Positions 48,309 to 60,180 of a stretch of 64,000 bases of DNA are shown piece after piece. The position numbers and the translations under genes are program-made. A model generated the notes under the pieces. That model was not told the DNA's origin and did no database searches. It worked only from the letters and a program-made list of their open reading frames with translations. This DNA is from Moniliella sp. 'wahieum' (Eukaryota; Basidiomycota; Moniliellomycetes; Moniliellales; Moniliellaceae): assembly GCA_003971905.1 (NCBI GenBank), contig RSEE01000089.1, forward strand, positions 124,001 to 188,000. Reading direction: 5' to 3'. How positions within the stretch are numbered: position 1 is the first letter of the stretch; each line of letters opens with the position of its first letter.

Positions 48309-50084
48309 ACATTCAACGTCCCTGTGTTTTGTGTCCCTTAGCCTCTCATCACTATGATGCATCTCGAGCTCCCCTGCTGCCCTCAGACCCGTCTGTTTGC
48401 ATACAGATCGCAACACAGCAGTGTTGGCCACTTGCTCACCCCGTGTATTCGCATTGAAGGCGGGTGGATTGGCTGCAAGGCCAGTTAGTAGTGCACCCGC
48501 AAGCGGTTGGTTCATTTGGGACCCACAAAAGAATAACGCCTGCTGCACGCAACGACTTACGAGGCACTAGATTTCTGTTCTCGTTGTAATCGTATCTATC
48601 CGTCTTTGATTTGGGCAGTAACCGATGAACGAGAGGGATGGGGGGAAGGAGAGAGAAAGAGGAGAAGGAGGAGGAGAGGGGGGAGAAGGAAGAGAAGGAG
48701 GAGAAGGAGGAGAAGGAGAGGGAGGAGAGGACCAGGGGAGCAGGGGCGCAGGCTCAGCTCTCAGCCTCCGAAGTTGGTCTGATTAGTATGTTATCTTGAC
48801 TGTTATAGTACTCGCGCATAGGGTCGTCATGGCCAGGGAGGAACGGCCCTTGAATGCGTCCCGGTGGTGCTTGCCGTTTTGTCGCATTCTGCTTGCTCTC
48901 AAAGTCGATACAGCTCCTTCTCCCTGCGTTGGCAGACGTTGCCGTCGCCTCGTGTGCATTCTCCTGACAAGGGTTGTACCGGTTACAGGCCTCTCAGATC
49001 TCACTGATCATTCGTGCCCGAGTCCCTTGGGGTGTGGCCCGCTTCCGTACAACATTCGGCATCGTCTGTTTCCGCCCTCTTGGCATCCTCCTTCTCGAGC
49101 TCTGCAGCGATTTGCTGCCGAGCAGGTAGGTGTCTGTGCTTGGGCCTAGAGCTGGGGCACCTGAAGTGGAGATCGCTCGGCCTCGGAAACCTCCAGCACA
49201 GCACGCCTGGATGCGTGGACTACTAACTACAGACGGGACAGCGCGCACTATGCTCGAGGCCGTGCATCTCTTGCACAGCTCATATCGGCTGCCTCTTGCA
49301 GCAGGCAATTGGAAGCGCACGTAAGCCACGTAAGCGGAATTGAGCGCTTGAGCAGCTCAGCGTCGCCGCGCTGAGGCTCAGCCCTACGGGCCGACTTGGC
49401 GATCTTGGCATCGCACCAGTGCGTACGTACACAGCCCCTCGGGCATCCGACCACTCTCTCGCCTGTCCACACACGCCCACCACCGCAGTCCGCCTCCTGA
49501 AGGCTGACCGTCAGCCTTCAGCGCTTCACCTGGGACTCGGGCCCGCTGAGGCCGGCACTGAGGCACTGAGTACTGAGGCCGAGGCCGGATGCGTGGTGCA
49601 TGATGCGCGATGCATGATGTGGGGTGCTGATCGGCAGCCGCCGAGACAGAGGGTCGGTGTGGGGGCAGTGTGTGTTGGACTTTGCAGCGTCTAGGACCCG
49701 GTGCCGCGCGAGGGCCCGCTGTGCTGGTCGTGGGCACACAGCCGTACTGCTGCGCGCATCCCTCTCGTAGAGCTTAGAGCCAGCATCCTTGCCACGCGCG
49801 CGGCATTCGTGTTACCCACTGCCCTCGTGCTTGATCGCATCCCTCGGTGCAGAATATCGGACTGGCCCTGTGCCCGTCTTCACCCACGCTGTCGTCATGC
49901 ATCGCGATCTAGCTTGCTGGGCGCTGGCCTCGCCCAGCCAAGCTGCGAGCTTCAAGCTTCACCTCCCCTCGCTTTGGGCCCACCCGAAACCACCACACCG
50001 CATTGCTTGTCTCGCATCTTCTTCTCCCTCTCCATCAATCTCCTGCCCCCTGCTCATTTCCTCGCCCGAACGACACTTTTGGCC
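48309..50084. other. Intergenic region with polypurine tract
   Basis: No gene is recognised. It holds a 92-base pure purine tract (48640-48731), AGCGCTTGAGC/GCTGAGGCTCAG words at 49340-49400 and a TGCATGATGCGCGATGCATG cluster near 49597-49617. A CT-rich leader just before the KRE9-like ATG completes it. Overlapping open frames at 49000-49750 are compositional. Confidence 0.5.
48640..48731. repeat. Polypurine (GGAGAA-type) tract
   Basis: Ninety-two consecutive purines on the plus strand, mostly GGAGAAGGA variants. Such mirror-like purine runs can form triplex DNA; that is general knowledge, not shown here. Confidence 0.9.
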
Positions 50085-50977
50085 ATGCGCTCTTTCACTG
50101 CCCTTGCCGTTGTTGCCGCTGCAATTGCGTCCCCTGCCGTCGCTGTTCACGGCGAATCGGGCTCCCGCTTTGCCCTCCACCGCCGTGGCGCTATGACGCT
50201 CACCGCTCCCGCTCCTGGCGATGTGTTCAACGAGGGCGCCACCTGCACCGTGCGTCTCTCTTTTGCTCTCTACCGCATGGCATGCTGACAGTCTACTCTA
50301 GGTGAGCTGGGACCCCGACACGTCGGGTTCCAAGAAATGGAAGTCCTTCACCCTTGACCTCTACACTGGTTCCAACCTGGCCATGCAGAAGCTTACCAAC
50401 GTCGCGACCGGGCTCGATGGCACTTCTTCCGGCCCGGGTAAGTACTCGTGGACCTGCCCTCAAGTTACACCCAACTCGGCCATCTACTTTTACCAGGCCA
50501 CCGTTGATGGTACCAAGAGCCCCCAGTGGACCACCGCTTCGCCATTGCCGACTCCACGGAAAGACGACGCCGCCTGAGCATGACAACCAGCCCACCCCGG
50601 TCACCCCTGCCGTGCCTTGGGGCAAGGGCACGCTCGTGTGGGGGGGCTGCGGGTGCGGGCTCGGGCTCGTCGGGTAAGGCAGCCTCGTCGTCAGCTGCGT
50701 CGGAAAGCTCGTCTTCCTCCTCCCCCTCTGAATCTCTTCTTCTTCTCCTGCCTCGGGTTCCTCCTCGGCCGCGTCCCAGCACGGCGCCGCCACCTCGTCG
50801 GCACTGCAGCAAGATGGCTCTACTGCTGCTGCGGCGTCGAGCGAGGCGAAAGCCACGGCATCGGCCGGGGAGGGTGCAGCTGCCAAGAGCTCCTCCACTT
50901 CGCCCGCCGGCCACATCGGTTCGGGTGCGGTACTGGCCGTAGCTGGTGCTGTGGGAGTGGTGGCAGCCATTCTTTGA
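50085..50977 (+). CDS. KRE9/KNH1-like GPI-anchored cell-wall protein
   Basis: Secreted surface protein. A signal peptide (MRSFTALAVVAAAIASPAVA) precedes the Kre9/Knh1-type beta domain: LTAPAPGDVFNEGATCTVSW, DLYTGSNLAMQKLTNVATGL, YSWTCPQVTPNSAIYFYQAT. This domain occurs in fungal Ser/Thr-rich GPI proteins and in proteins needed for beta-1,6-glucan synthesis. A Ser/Ala-rich region follows and a hydrophobic tail GAVLAVAGAVGVVAAIL ends it, consistent with a GPI-addition signal. Intron 50250-50301 (GTGCGT...CTGAC...CTCTAG) is in phase. Frame changes near 50540 and in the Ser-rich part must be corrected for the final tail. It sits alone between gene-poor stretches. Confidence 0.85.
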
Positions 50978-52289
50978 TTCGAAAAGCATTGTGCAGTTCG
51001 ATTTTGGTACGAGGCGATCCCTAGCTCCCTGTATCTGCCTCTTGTTTCCTATCTCTCTTCTCTCTCATCACCTATCACCGGCTGGCCTGTTAGTTCTCCA
51101 AAAGCAACCCAGTAGCGTGAGGCCGCCAATGCCTCTTCCCCCCCTCACTTTTTCTTTGCCTCGTTGCAACATACTTTTATTACCCGATTCTCGCTTTGTC
51201 GTTATATCGAGCATATTGTGCTTGTGCAGTTATGGTTTAGTTGCTCTTCTCCTTGTTACGTTTCTTGTCGGTGGGTGTGACTGGGTGGATAGGCCTCATA
51301 GGTCTTCCAGGAACGGACCAAGGGTGAAGGAGAGGGTTCAAGTCGGGTAAAATGGACATGCTTTTTCGTCCACTACAGTGGTAGTAGGGTGCGTCTACAC
51401 TCCCGATGCTGTGGATGCATGTGGCCGCGGCAGAGATTGACCTTTTGACTTTGCAGTGCATGCATAATGACATGCAGACAAAAAACAATGGGCACTTCCG
51501 TAGCTGTGGTGGATCGCCCAATCATGCTTGGTGAACCATGTAGCCCAGTAGTATGACAGCACAAAAGGATGGGTGCGCCTTATTGTGAGCCGAAAGTCCG
51601 TGGTGGTGGGGGTAAATATGAGCATCTCTTTGCTTTAGTGTTGCTCTAGCCTCCATCATACACATGCCTGCTATCAGTATATATCACAGAACTCAAGGTG
51701 TAACACGTGTAGCACAGATCGATCTTCCGCCCCAGCGTGCTGGAGCAACTGGAGAACAGAGAGTTCCACAAAGGAGAGTTCCACAATAAGATCTCGGGAT
51801 ACTCAGAACGTACCACCTTGCATGGGTGTTGCAGCCGTCTTCCTCCTCTTTAATCATCAGGCTGCTTCAATGTCCCTATTGGGCAGGACTTCCAGTGGTC
51901 TCATGCATCATGGATGCACACCTCATCACGAAACCTAACTTCAACGAAGGGACTGCGCTACAGGGGCTGCATACGACGTATTAACGCCATGCAATCAGAT
52001 CACTTTGGAGGCACGGTATATAGCTACAGTACAAGTGATGCTGTTGGTGCGGAAATGGGGTGGAATCTTTTTGACATCGACAGCATCGGAACAAAGGGAG
52101 AAAAGCAAGGGCTGCAGCGAAAAGCAAAAGGGCAGCAGCGAAAAGCAAGGAATTAATGCGAGCGAGAAACTAGACAAGCACCCGAACAAGGCAGCTAAGG
52201 CAAGGCAAGGCAAGGCAAGGCGAATCGCGGGTTGGGTCGGCTTCAAGGCTGAGAGCTGAGAGCGGAGAGGCGATCCGTCACGGTAAGCT
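50978..52289. other. Intergenic region
   Basis: It contains 3' flanks of two convergent genes, a (CAAGG)5 run and a CATGCATCATGGATGCACAC element near 51903. AGCGAAAAGCAA-type direct repeats occur at about 52115-52150. No gene is recognised. Confidence 0.5.
52196..52221. repeat. (CAAGG)5 pentamer repeat
   Basis: Five near-perfect CAAGG copies lie about 70 bases past the 3' end of the coiled-coil gene. Confidence 0.85.
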
Positions 52290-54782
52290 TCACGCCGCCT
52301 CGTCGACGGAAGAATCGAAAATCTCACGATGCAGTACTGGCAGAGCGACCGCTGAGTATCCGACAGGCCGATACGGATCGTAGTACCCACGCCCTGGGCG
52401 ATTCGAATCGTACACGTACCCACCCAACGAAGAAGGGGTGCGTGCAGTGAAGCTCGAACTCGACTCGCCCGTCGAAGCAGAGACTTTACGTAGCGACATG
52501 GAGCGTGCCGTGCCGACCGGGGCAGGCGGAGCGCGTCGGTCCCCTCCAGAGGCGGGGTAGCGGCGCGTCGAGCGGGGCAGAACGAGTGGGGGCGTGTTGG
52601 AGCGAGCGGCAGGGCGAGGATGGAGAGAAACGATGGGTGGGGACGGGAGGAAAAGGGTGAGAAGACGGCAGGAGTAGGTCATTGTCATCCACAATAGCGA
52701 TCTGTGGCATCTGCGTTTCTAGCAAGGGCGAGGGAGAACGGCTCCCTCCCTCGTCCGGCTCGTCTTCGACAGGGGAGAGGAAGCGAGCCGCATTTGTAGT
52801 AGAGGATGTGGAGGTAGGCAGCGTATTAGACGACGAGTGTGCCGGCAGAAGCGGCTGGGGATCTTGCTTTGTCACCGTAGCGCGATCTGTGGCAGTCCAA
52901 TGCTTGAGCTGGCCGAGCAGTTGCTTTTGCGCCTCACGTTCCTTAAGTGCCTCAGCCTCGATCCACTCCATTTGTTTTTGCGCCTGTTGGGCGCGTTGCT
53001 GGGCCTGGACCAAGGCCCGTTGCAGATGCAGCGCCCGCGCCACTTCTACGCGCAAATCCGACCGCAACCCCACCCCCTCCCGCCTTGCCTGCAACGCCGC
53101 CGTCTCGGAACGTTCCAGTGCATCCAGCAAACTTTCTCGCTCAAGTTTCTGACGTTCCGTCATCTGCTCCGTCGCAGGCGCCAACCCCAACGCCTCAGCT
53201 CTCACTTCTGGCAGAGGCTGTCGTCGTGGGTCCGACGTGAACCTCCGTCGAGGAGCTTCCTCCTCTTGCTGCTTTTTCTTGCGCCTGATCCAGGCCTAGC
53301 TCCTGTTCGGACATAGGCCCGTACACGTCCGGATGGGCCGAATAGTCTGCCCAGGCAGCTACGGCACGTGTACGCTCGGCCCGGTCTCTGCCCGACGGGA
53401 AGAAACGGTCGGAGGAGCTGGTAGGCGGCAAGTGGGGGCGGAGCAGTAACGTCGATCTGGCTCGAAGCGCCAGTACCCTCTGTGTCCAGATCATTCTTCA
53501 ACTCAGCCCCTACCCCATGCTCATGTTCGGGGTCGTGCTTGTACCGATGCATCTCCCTTGCGTTCCCGGCTTTGGAGTAGACGCAGACGAGTTGTTCAAC
53601 GCGAGAGAGAAGAGCAGGCACAAGGGATTGCGGGGAAAAGAGCGCGTGGAATGAAGGGTCGTCATGATCATCGGTGGCGGGCGACGAGCGTGAGCATGCG
53701 AGCATATGCCTCCTCAACCTCAGAGCGGACGCTGGCGTTGCGATGGGGCCGGCTAAGCTCGGTGGCTGTGGTGGCTGAACCTGTGGGAGTACCGGTGGAA
53801 GAGGCAATAGGCGAGAGGGCTTGTCGTACCTCCCATACCGCTTGGCTCAACGCCTGTTTCGAGCCGGGGGAGGTAGTTTGCATCGCCGTTCCCCTGAACC
53901 CGAGTGGACGAGGCCATTCAAGGGAGGAGGATGGGGACGAAAAAGCTGGGGCCTGCTTGTGGAAAGACGGACCGAGTGAGTGCAACAAGCGGAAGTCAAA
54001 CCAACCTTCCACTTCTCCGTCTTCCAACGCCGCCTCAACTCGCGACAGAGTTGTCTCAATCTCCGCTACCGACAGCTCTCCCGGCCCAGGATCAAAGGCG
54101 GCCGTGTCGTCCAACTTGGATTCGATCAGCGAAGCCCGTGGCGTTTGGCGCGCCTGAGCGCTAGGACCGTTTTTCACTTGGGTTTCGCTTCCTCTGCTGC
54201 TTGCGCTTTGGCCCTTTCCGGGCCTGGGGATAAGTGGGTGCGGACGGGTGACGGGATTAGGCTTGGTGAGGGCGAGGGAAGGAGCGAGGCACTAGGCTTG
54301 GCCGGGGCGGAAATGGAAGTGCGAGATGCATGGGAGGAAGGGGCAGAGGGGAAGAGGTGCAGTGTGGAAGAAGTGCTGGGACTCGTGGTACTCGAAGATC
54401 TCGGGAGGGGAGGGCGACTGAAGCTGTGTCCGCTCCTTGCGTGAGTGTGGCTGCGGGTCGGGCAGGTGGGTGGGGACGGGAGGTGGGTCGACCGGGGCGA
54501 GTAGGGGGGCGATGGAGAGGTTCCAGTGGCAGCGTGTACTCCACCCGCCTTCTCGCTCGTCCGCGCACCGGGGAAGGGGAGAAGGGACTGGTGCGGATGC
54601 GAGGTAGGACCAAGGAGCGAGACGCGCCGTAGGTTGGTGGCCGAGCCTGCCAAGGGCCCAGCAGTGGGGGTGGAGGCGGATGTGGAGATGTATGTGGATG
54701 TAGATGCAGAAGCAGATGTGGATGTAGATGCCGATGCTGAGGCGGAGCGGGAATGGGCGTAGGAGGGGCGAGGGATGGACAT
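52290..54782 (-). CDS. Unidentified low-complexity / coiled-coil protein
   Basis: I do not recognise this gene. From ATG 54782 it starts MSIPRPSYAHSRSASA and continues with a Ser/Thr/Ala repeat (54665-54765), then Pro/Ser-rich sequence. A more ordered part begins near 54170: RASLIESKLDDTAAFDPGPG, ELSVAEIETTLSRVEAALED, GEVEGWFDFRLLHSLGPSFH. Further on are SQAVWEVRQALSPIASSTGT and SLVPALLSRVEQLVCVYSKA. A strong coiled coil lies at about 52900-53160: LERESLLDALERSETAALQA, then a heptad-like RALHLQRALVQAQQRAQQAQ run. The C terminus is GGYVYDSNRPGRGYYDPYRP...DSSVDEAA. The overall plan (disordered N terminus, helical middle, coiled coil) suits a scaffold or cytoskeletal factor, but that is inference. 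Several frame changes occur. Confidence 0.65.
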
Positions 54783-56026
54783 GGTGGGGGAGAGCAAAAC
54801 GCAGAGGAAGACTAGTAGACGAAGGGCAGCCAACAAACAAAAGCAGGCATGCCTGCTGACCTCATCACACGAAAGGTTTACCCCGCGATTCAACCGATTT
54901 ATTAGTTGCCCCCTGTTCGCTCTGGAAAGGGAGTTCTCTGCTAACCTGCCATAGCCCCAGTCGCTCTCCTTTGGTGCACACCTCAGGCTTTCGGAAGAAC
55001 GGAGGTTCATGTGAGTTATCATGGACGACTCCTTCTTACCTACAAACACCATCAGTCTGGATGGAGTGGGCAGGATCTGTTTTTCTCTTTCTTTTTTTTC
55101 CAGCTGCTCCGGCAGTTTGGGGGATCACTATATTACGAGGTGCTCCACGTGCCGAGAACGCTTATATGGGTTGTGTTCCTGGTTGACTCAATCAAAAAAG
55201 CCCCACACCATTCCGAAGGGAGTGCAAGGATGAAGACTGGGAGACGCTTCTCCTCCGGTGGGAGGGTCATGGGGGCACAGATGAAGGTTTTTTTGGTTTG
55301 CCACACGCCACTGCACAGTTCAATTAGTACTCATCATTAAGTTCGCACGGCATGAAACACGAGAGATTGCGCAAGCTCGACGTGATATAGGCGTCCGCTG
55401 GACAGATGTATGGAGTACTTCATGCCAAAATTGGGCAGAACCTATGATCTGTGTATGCTAAGGTGCCAGATACCCCCCTTCAGAGTGTGAACGTCGGCTT
55501 TTACAACTGCGCAACAAGGAAAGCAGACTTCCGAACTTAGCGGTCTCCACAGCTGCTCTTTCTATAATTCCTGGGGTTTTCCCCTGCTTCGTCCCCAGCC
55601 GCCTTAACATCCTCATCTCCACCGAGTTACTCATTGGTGTCTTCTTTTGCAAGTTTATGCATCAACTGCATGTACTCACTATCCATTACGAGGACCCCAG
55701 CACCATGGAATGAACTAGTCGCAACGATCATACAAGCCGGCTATTGAGGTACACTCGTGTCTGTATGACTGGTGCGAAAGACGGAACCATGGCTGGGGCC
55801 GAAAGAAGAACAAAACAAATGAGGAACATCGAGAAAGTGTAACTTGGAGCATGAATGCCAGGGCTGTGAGATACCAGTGGAGATCAACGTAGGTAGGCGA
55901 TGAAGAATTGGCTTGGGAACGGTTGAGAGGGTGGAAGGTGAGTGAATAGGGAAATCCCTACAAGAGCAGGATGGAGGTTTTTTCCTGATGCGCCACCCTC
56001 CTCCGTTTCCGAGTAGCCAACGCTGC
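54783..56026. other. Intergenic region
   Basis: It contains the upstream region of the coiled-coil gene and the 3' flank of VTC1. T-rich runs lie at 55080-55110 and A/T-richer DNA at 55350-55700. No gene, RNA or clear repeat is seen. Confidence 0.55.
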
Positions 56027-56468
56027 TCACACCTGGAAACGGAGGGTAAAGTTGATCACCACAGCGATGAGGAGAAGGACCGAGAGCATGGTGGGGCCCA
56101 AACGATCGTCGTATGGTCCTGAAGTACGGTTGCGGATGGCATGGGCCCGCCAGTGATAGATAATTAGCGCGTACACCATAATTGCCATCGCGACAAAGCT
56201 GAACAAGGACGCGCTGATCCGGCCGACTCGGTCCCCAAAGTTCAACAGGCCCACCGCCAGTGCTGACAGGGTGACAGTGAACGAGAGCCAAGAAAGGACT
56301 GGGAAGGCAGGTAGTCAGCTATACTGCCTGGCAACCGTTGCACAGGGATGGACGAAAGAAGGCAACACGTACAAGTACGTTCGTTGGCGAAGAACACTTT
56401 CGGCTCACGCGTACGGGAAGTGCAATGCGCTGCCGGCGGTGCGTTTGCAGAAGTGGCTGGGTGGACAT
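56027..56468 (-). CDS. VTC1: Vacuolar transporter chaperone 1 (VTC1)
   Basis: Small three-helix subunit of the VTC complex, which synthesises polyphosphate and moves it into the vacuole. Exon 1 encodes [20 protein letters not shown], then [12 protein letters not shown]. Exon 2 encodes [74 protein letters not shown] and ends INFTLRFQV. This covers almost the full family length. Intron 56299-56372 (GTACGTG...CCCAG) is in phase. One base is missing in exon 1 near 56413, where GTGAGCC should read as a Val-Glu-Pro codon run. A possible alternative donor overlaps the stop (CAG/GTGTGA), so a slightly longer tail cannot be excluded. Confidence 0.93.
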
Positions 56469-56876
56469 TTTCGAAGAAGGTGGTTGTGGTAGAGGGCAGG
56501 CAAATCAAATGTGGGTCATTTGAAGCTCCAGAGAAACAGACGATGCTGAACTGAATTTGGCGTATGGCCGACATAAGCGAACAGTGCTCTCCGCTGCCAT
56601 CAGTATAGCGTTGGGCACGTGGCTTGGCTTGATCAAAGCGTTGTCTACTTTCCAACGGATGATCATACGACGCTGCCACCGGCTCTGCCACTCCATCGCT
56701 GCCATCGTCCCTACGTGAACCGGCTTGTATTAGGTGTGCGTGTTCGGGCATACAGGTTCATTCAATCGTGAATTGGAAGGGGGAAGGATGCGTCGCCTAG
56801 TACTTACTTTGTCCATGGCAAATTGGGCCAGCCGGCGTCATGTAGAAGGGAGAATGCACAGGTTTAAGCAAGCAGT
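56469..56876. other. VTC1 upstream region / carrier 3' flank
   Basis: This 408-base tandem spacer contains VTC1's promoter. Open frames are shadows. No TATA box or palindrome cluster is obvious. The carrier's true stop may lie slightly inside this span, because its last exon frame is uncertain. Confidence 0.4.
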
Positions 56877-58064
56877 CTAGGAGGACAATGCCTGAGCGCC
56901 GGGCCTTGATCTGCAGCAAGGTGGTGGCGCCCTCTCGAAGAAGTCGCGGGCGACGAAGAGCAAGCTTTGAGAGATGACTGTTTTGTGGATATGAGCTTCC
57001 ATGCCGCGGTAGGAGCGAGAAGCCATCGGGCCCATGGGAAGCTCGTACATAATGGCACGCAGGGAGTTGCTCTGATGAGCCAGGCCCGCCGCGCGCGACG
57101 CGCTTGCAGACGCACTTTGGCCAGAATAAACGGGAACGTTACTATTGTCGCAACCGTCTTGGATGCTGCACCAATCCAGAAGGATTGTGATGGGCTGAGT
57201 CGTTCCTTGCCTGAGTTGCCGAGCACCAGTGTCTTCATCCCTGATGATAGTAGTTGTGTCAATAAGTGCTGAACAGGAAGCAATGGAGAAGCGACGTACG
57301 CTCAAATACACCGTAGTCAGTGCCGGGTTGATGCAAAGGATCAAAGAGGGCTTGAGGCCGGACCAAAAGCCAGTAATCCCATTCTCCTCGTACACTCCTT
57401 AGCCCATCCCAAAAAGAGTGGTCATGGTCCTTGGGCGAGGGGGAGGCCGTTTTGGCTGCGGCACCATTCCCGTTCCCGTTTCCGTTCGCCTGGGACTTGG
57501 GTGACTTGGGCGTCTGGGCCACCTGCTGCCGTGTAGCAACAATGCTCATGGGCAGGATAAAGAGCTGTGCCAGAGCGCCTGCGATGGCACCCAAGCTGAG
57601 CTCAGCTAGCGTGCTCAGTGGCACGCGGCGGGTACCCTTGGCCTGCCCAATTACACGACGCACATAGTTGGCTCGTAGGAGAGTGTACCAGTAGAAGTAG
57701 CAAAATTCTAACAAGAGGTGCAGAGCGTCAGGAGGGAGTCCAAAAATCACGCAGCAAACGTACGCATGAAGAAGGTGGTGACCATGTTGGCCGGAAAACC
57801 CTTGTAGAGCGCATTAAGATCGCCATGGCGCAGGTGGACGAGGATGCCATAAAGGAGAGGCACACGGCGCCTCATAACACGGGCCAGCTTTCCCGGTGGA
57901 TGAAGCGTTTCGTCGACCGCGTCAGCTTGGAGTCGAGTCTTGACGGTATCCATTGGGTAAACGACGGCACTGGACAAAACGCCGGAGAGTGCCGACGTTA
58001 CGGCCGTTTCAAAGACGGTCAGGCGCACGGGCGCAGCGGCGGGGCTGGTAGACGCAGAGGCCAT
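56877..58064 (-). CDS. Mitochondrial-carrier family protein, peroxisomal PMP47/ANT1 type
   Basis: Membrane carrier, most like peroxisomal adenine-nucleotide transporters. Repeat 1 has the P-x-D-x-x-K signature (VVYPMDTVKTRLQAD). The middle repeat carries LGAIAGALAQLFILPMSIVA and an NGNGNGNG insertion, then ENGITGFWSGLKPSLILCIN. The NPAL-TTV segment, then MKTLVLGNSGKERLSPSQSF and a third repeat ending FPFILAKVRLQARRARRA complete it. The INPA motif after the second repeat is typical of peroxisomal carriers. Introns: 57708-57763 and one near 57242-57300, where FER joins MKT. Frame changes lie near 57405, 57295 and 57090. The last residues are uncertain. The ATG at 58064 gives MASASTSPAAAPVRL. 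Confidence 0.8.
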
Positions 58065-58676
58065 TTCTACTGTCTGAGGGCAAGAGGCAACAAGGTGGTG
58101 GTGGCAAGGAGCCAGGCCAGGTAGGCAGCAGAGTTGCTCATCTGTCGACTGACAAAGCGCAATCCCCTGCGCTGCCGGTCGTTTCACACGGTAAGGAACC
58201 GCGGCATTAACCCAGTGATGCATGATGCATGGTGCCACTCGATGATGGAGACAGCGCCTCCAGCGGATCCCCCTTAAGACCGTCACGTTTCAAAGTTGTT
58301 GCAATTGGGTACCAGTGACGTCACTTGTGAGTGCTCTCCGCTGACTCGGACTGAGCGGCTGAGCGTCCATGCAGCTCTTATGGTACTCACAGTGACTAGT
58401 GGTGAGTCCACTGAGCTAAGGGGCTTAAAGAGGCTGGACTAGCGCGGGACCAGGTTGGACCTCGCTCGACTACTGCGCCGGTTACCGGTTACCGGTTACC
58501 GTTACCAACCATTCATTAGGGTCATGGTGTTTGCGCATCGCGTAGTCGCTCCGGTCGCTTAGCTAGTTGGCCACCCAGCTAGCTAATCAGTCAGTGACAA
58601 CATACCGGCACTGGTCAGGACGCGGCTCACGTCGCACAAAACCACCACCAAGCAATGCTGCGACGACGCCCAATGA
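58065..58676. other. Intergenic region upstream of the carrier
   Basis: It contains TGATGCATGATGCATGGTG near 58216, about 150 bases upstream of the carrier start. AGCGGCTGAGCG words and the CCGGTTA array at 58478-58506 follow. No gene is recognised. Confidence 0.5.
58478..58506. repeat. (CCGGTTA)n heptamer repeat
   Basis: Three perfect copies plus a decayed fourth. The unit is itself close to a GGTTACC palindrome-like word. Confidence 0.85.
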
Positions 58677-60180
58677 TTACGACGCCCACCCCACCTCCAG
58701 CCGAAGGTACACACGATCAGCACCCGCCTGGTCATGGAGACGCTGTGCCCGGCTCGCCCCGCCAAAATCGTCCTGCCCATACACGACAGCAGCGTCGAGC
58801 ATGCGTAGTTCGTCCATCCCGGCCGCACTGGCAGGCGGGAAGACGGTGAGCAACGCTTCGATCTCAGTCCGATGCGTCTCACGTAGCGGTGAAGTGATGT
58901 GCAGCCGAGCGTCCGAAGACCGGGCAAGGAACTTGTGGGCCACTGCTTTGATCCACACCGGATGAGCTGGGTCGTATACGCAATCGGCCGCTATGAGTAC
59001 TTCAAAAGTTTTGGAGCCAATATGGCATCGTCAGCTGTCAGGGGCGGCGTGGCTGTTGCAGTAGGCGTCCCTTGCCCTGTTTGTTGAGGAGTCGAAGGCA
59101 GTGTTTGTGCACTCGTGTTCCAACTGGTTGCCGCTCCTTCCAAAAAGGGACCACTGCGAATCCCGCTCGAAGAGGCATATACTTGGTACCAATCCAACGG
59201 AAGGACGGTCACGTCGACACAGTGATCGTTTGGGTTGTCCGTACGAAAGAGGGTGGCATTGTACTCTAGGTTGTCCAACACAGTAGGGTGATGATCGGTC
59301 AACCACTGATGAGCGCCTCTCGGCAGAGACTGCCTGTGCAGCGAGTGCCAACCCCACCAGCCCGGTTCCTGCACCAAGCTCCAAGACCTTGCTGGGGAAA
59401 GAGTTTTTGCGACTGAGTAGTTCAGCGGCCAATAAGGGTGCTGACCCCCATGTACGAGCACCCAGTGCGTCATCGACCAGCGTCCCATCGCGAATGGTTA
59501 CTTGCACGTCTGGTGAACTCTGTGCACCCTCCTTCTGCTGGGGGAAAACAAAGATGGTCGTTTCCGGTCCCGACGCTGTTCGAAAGTGAGCCAAAAAATC
59601 GAGCAAGTGTGAGTTACGCATGTTCGTCGGACCGATGGTGGAGTCGCAAACACTGCGAGGGATGGGGACCTACCGGCTTTTCCAGCCGCACAAGCCAACA
59701 GCTCGGCGGCCCAGTCAATCAATTGATCCACTGAAAATGAGGATTTCGGATCCTCAAGCACTTGAAGTTTGCACGAAACGATGCGTTGGAGCCAACTCAG
59801 AGCAGTCCGATGCTCGAAAGCATCGTCGAGGCCAATTTGATGTTGAACCGCTCGGGCCGAAGCCTGGGCATCGATATGGTCCTGGGCAGCGCGGACAGTA
59901 TGAGGAGGCAAGAGAGGTCGGATCCAGTCGGGCCACTCGTCCGAGGGAACTGCTGCTCCAACGACGACACGGCGTAGAAGGGGCGCACCGGTGCAGGCAG
60001 ACCAAAGGCGCGACGCAGGCGAAACAATGCGGTAGCCACAGCCGCTGCGTCCAGCGTGCGTCCGAGAGGGAGGTGGCGGGAAGGCACAAATGTATCCTCC
60101 ACCCCCTCGCGTGCAATGCGTTGCTCGTCAAGAGGCCTGGAGGCTGGGCCATCTGCTGTCGTCTGTATGCCAGCCAGTCT
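58677..60180 (-). CDS. Class I methyltransferase (METTL21/EFM-like)
   Basis: S-adenosylmethionine-dependent methyltransferase of the seven-beta-strand, lysine-methyltransferase-like group. Motif I reads VLELGAGTGLVGLALAA; upstream is the strand TRTWGSAPLLAAELL (ARTWGSAPLLAAELLSRKNS in sequence). Further on are TDHHPTVLDNLEYNATLF, VLPLDWYQ and the post-motif stretch AADCVYDPAHPVWIKAV. These match the fungal EFM/FAM86-like order. The N-terminal half (VPSRHLPLGRTLDAAAVATA, ALSWLQRIVSCKLQVLEDPK) is helical and less conserved. Intron 59576-59673 joins AAGKA to SGPETTIFVF. Frame changes lie near 59300, 59790 and 60110. The start is uncertain because the N-terminal frame breaks. It ends RLEVGWAS. 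The substrate is unknown. Confidence 0.75.

Noticed and set aside
50526-51024. Independent plus-strand genes overlapping the end of the KRE9-like gene
   Set aside because: These are the Ser/Ala-rich coding part read in wrong frames. One frame gives the expected GPI tail.
51325-51350. tRNA B-box-like sequence GGTTCAAGTC
   Set aside because: Flanking bases cannot pair as a T stem and no A box or acceptor stem lies upstream. Similar hits near 1603 (minus), 36573 and 45297 (minus) fail the same test.
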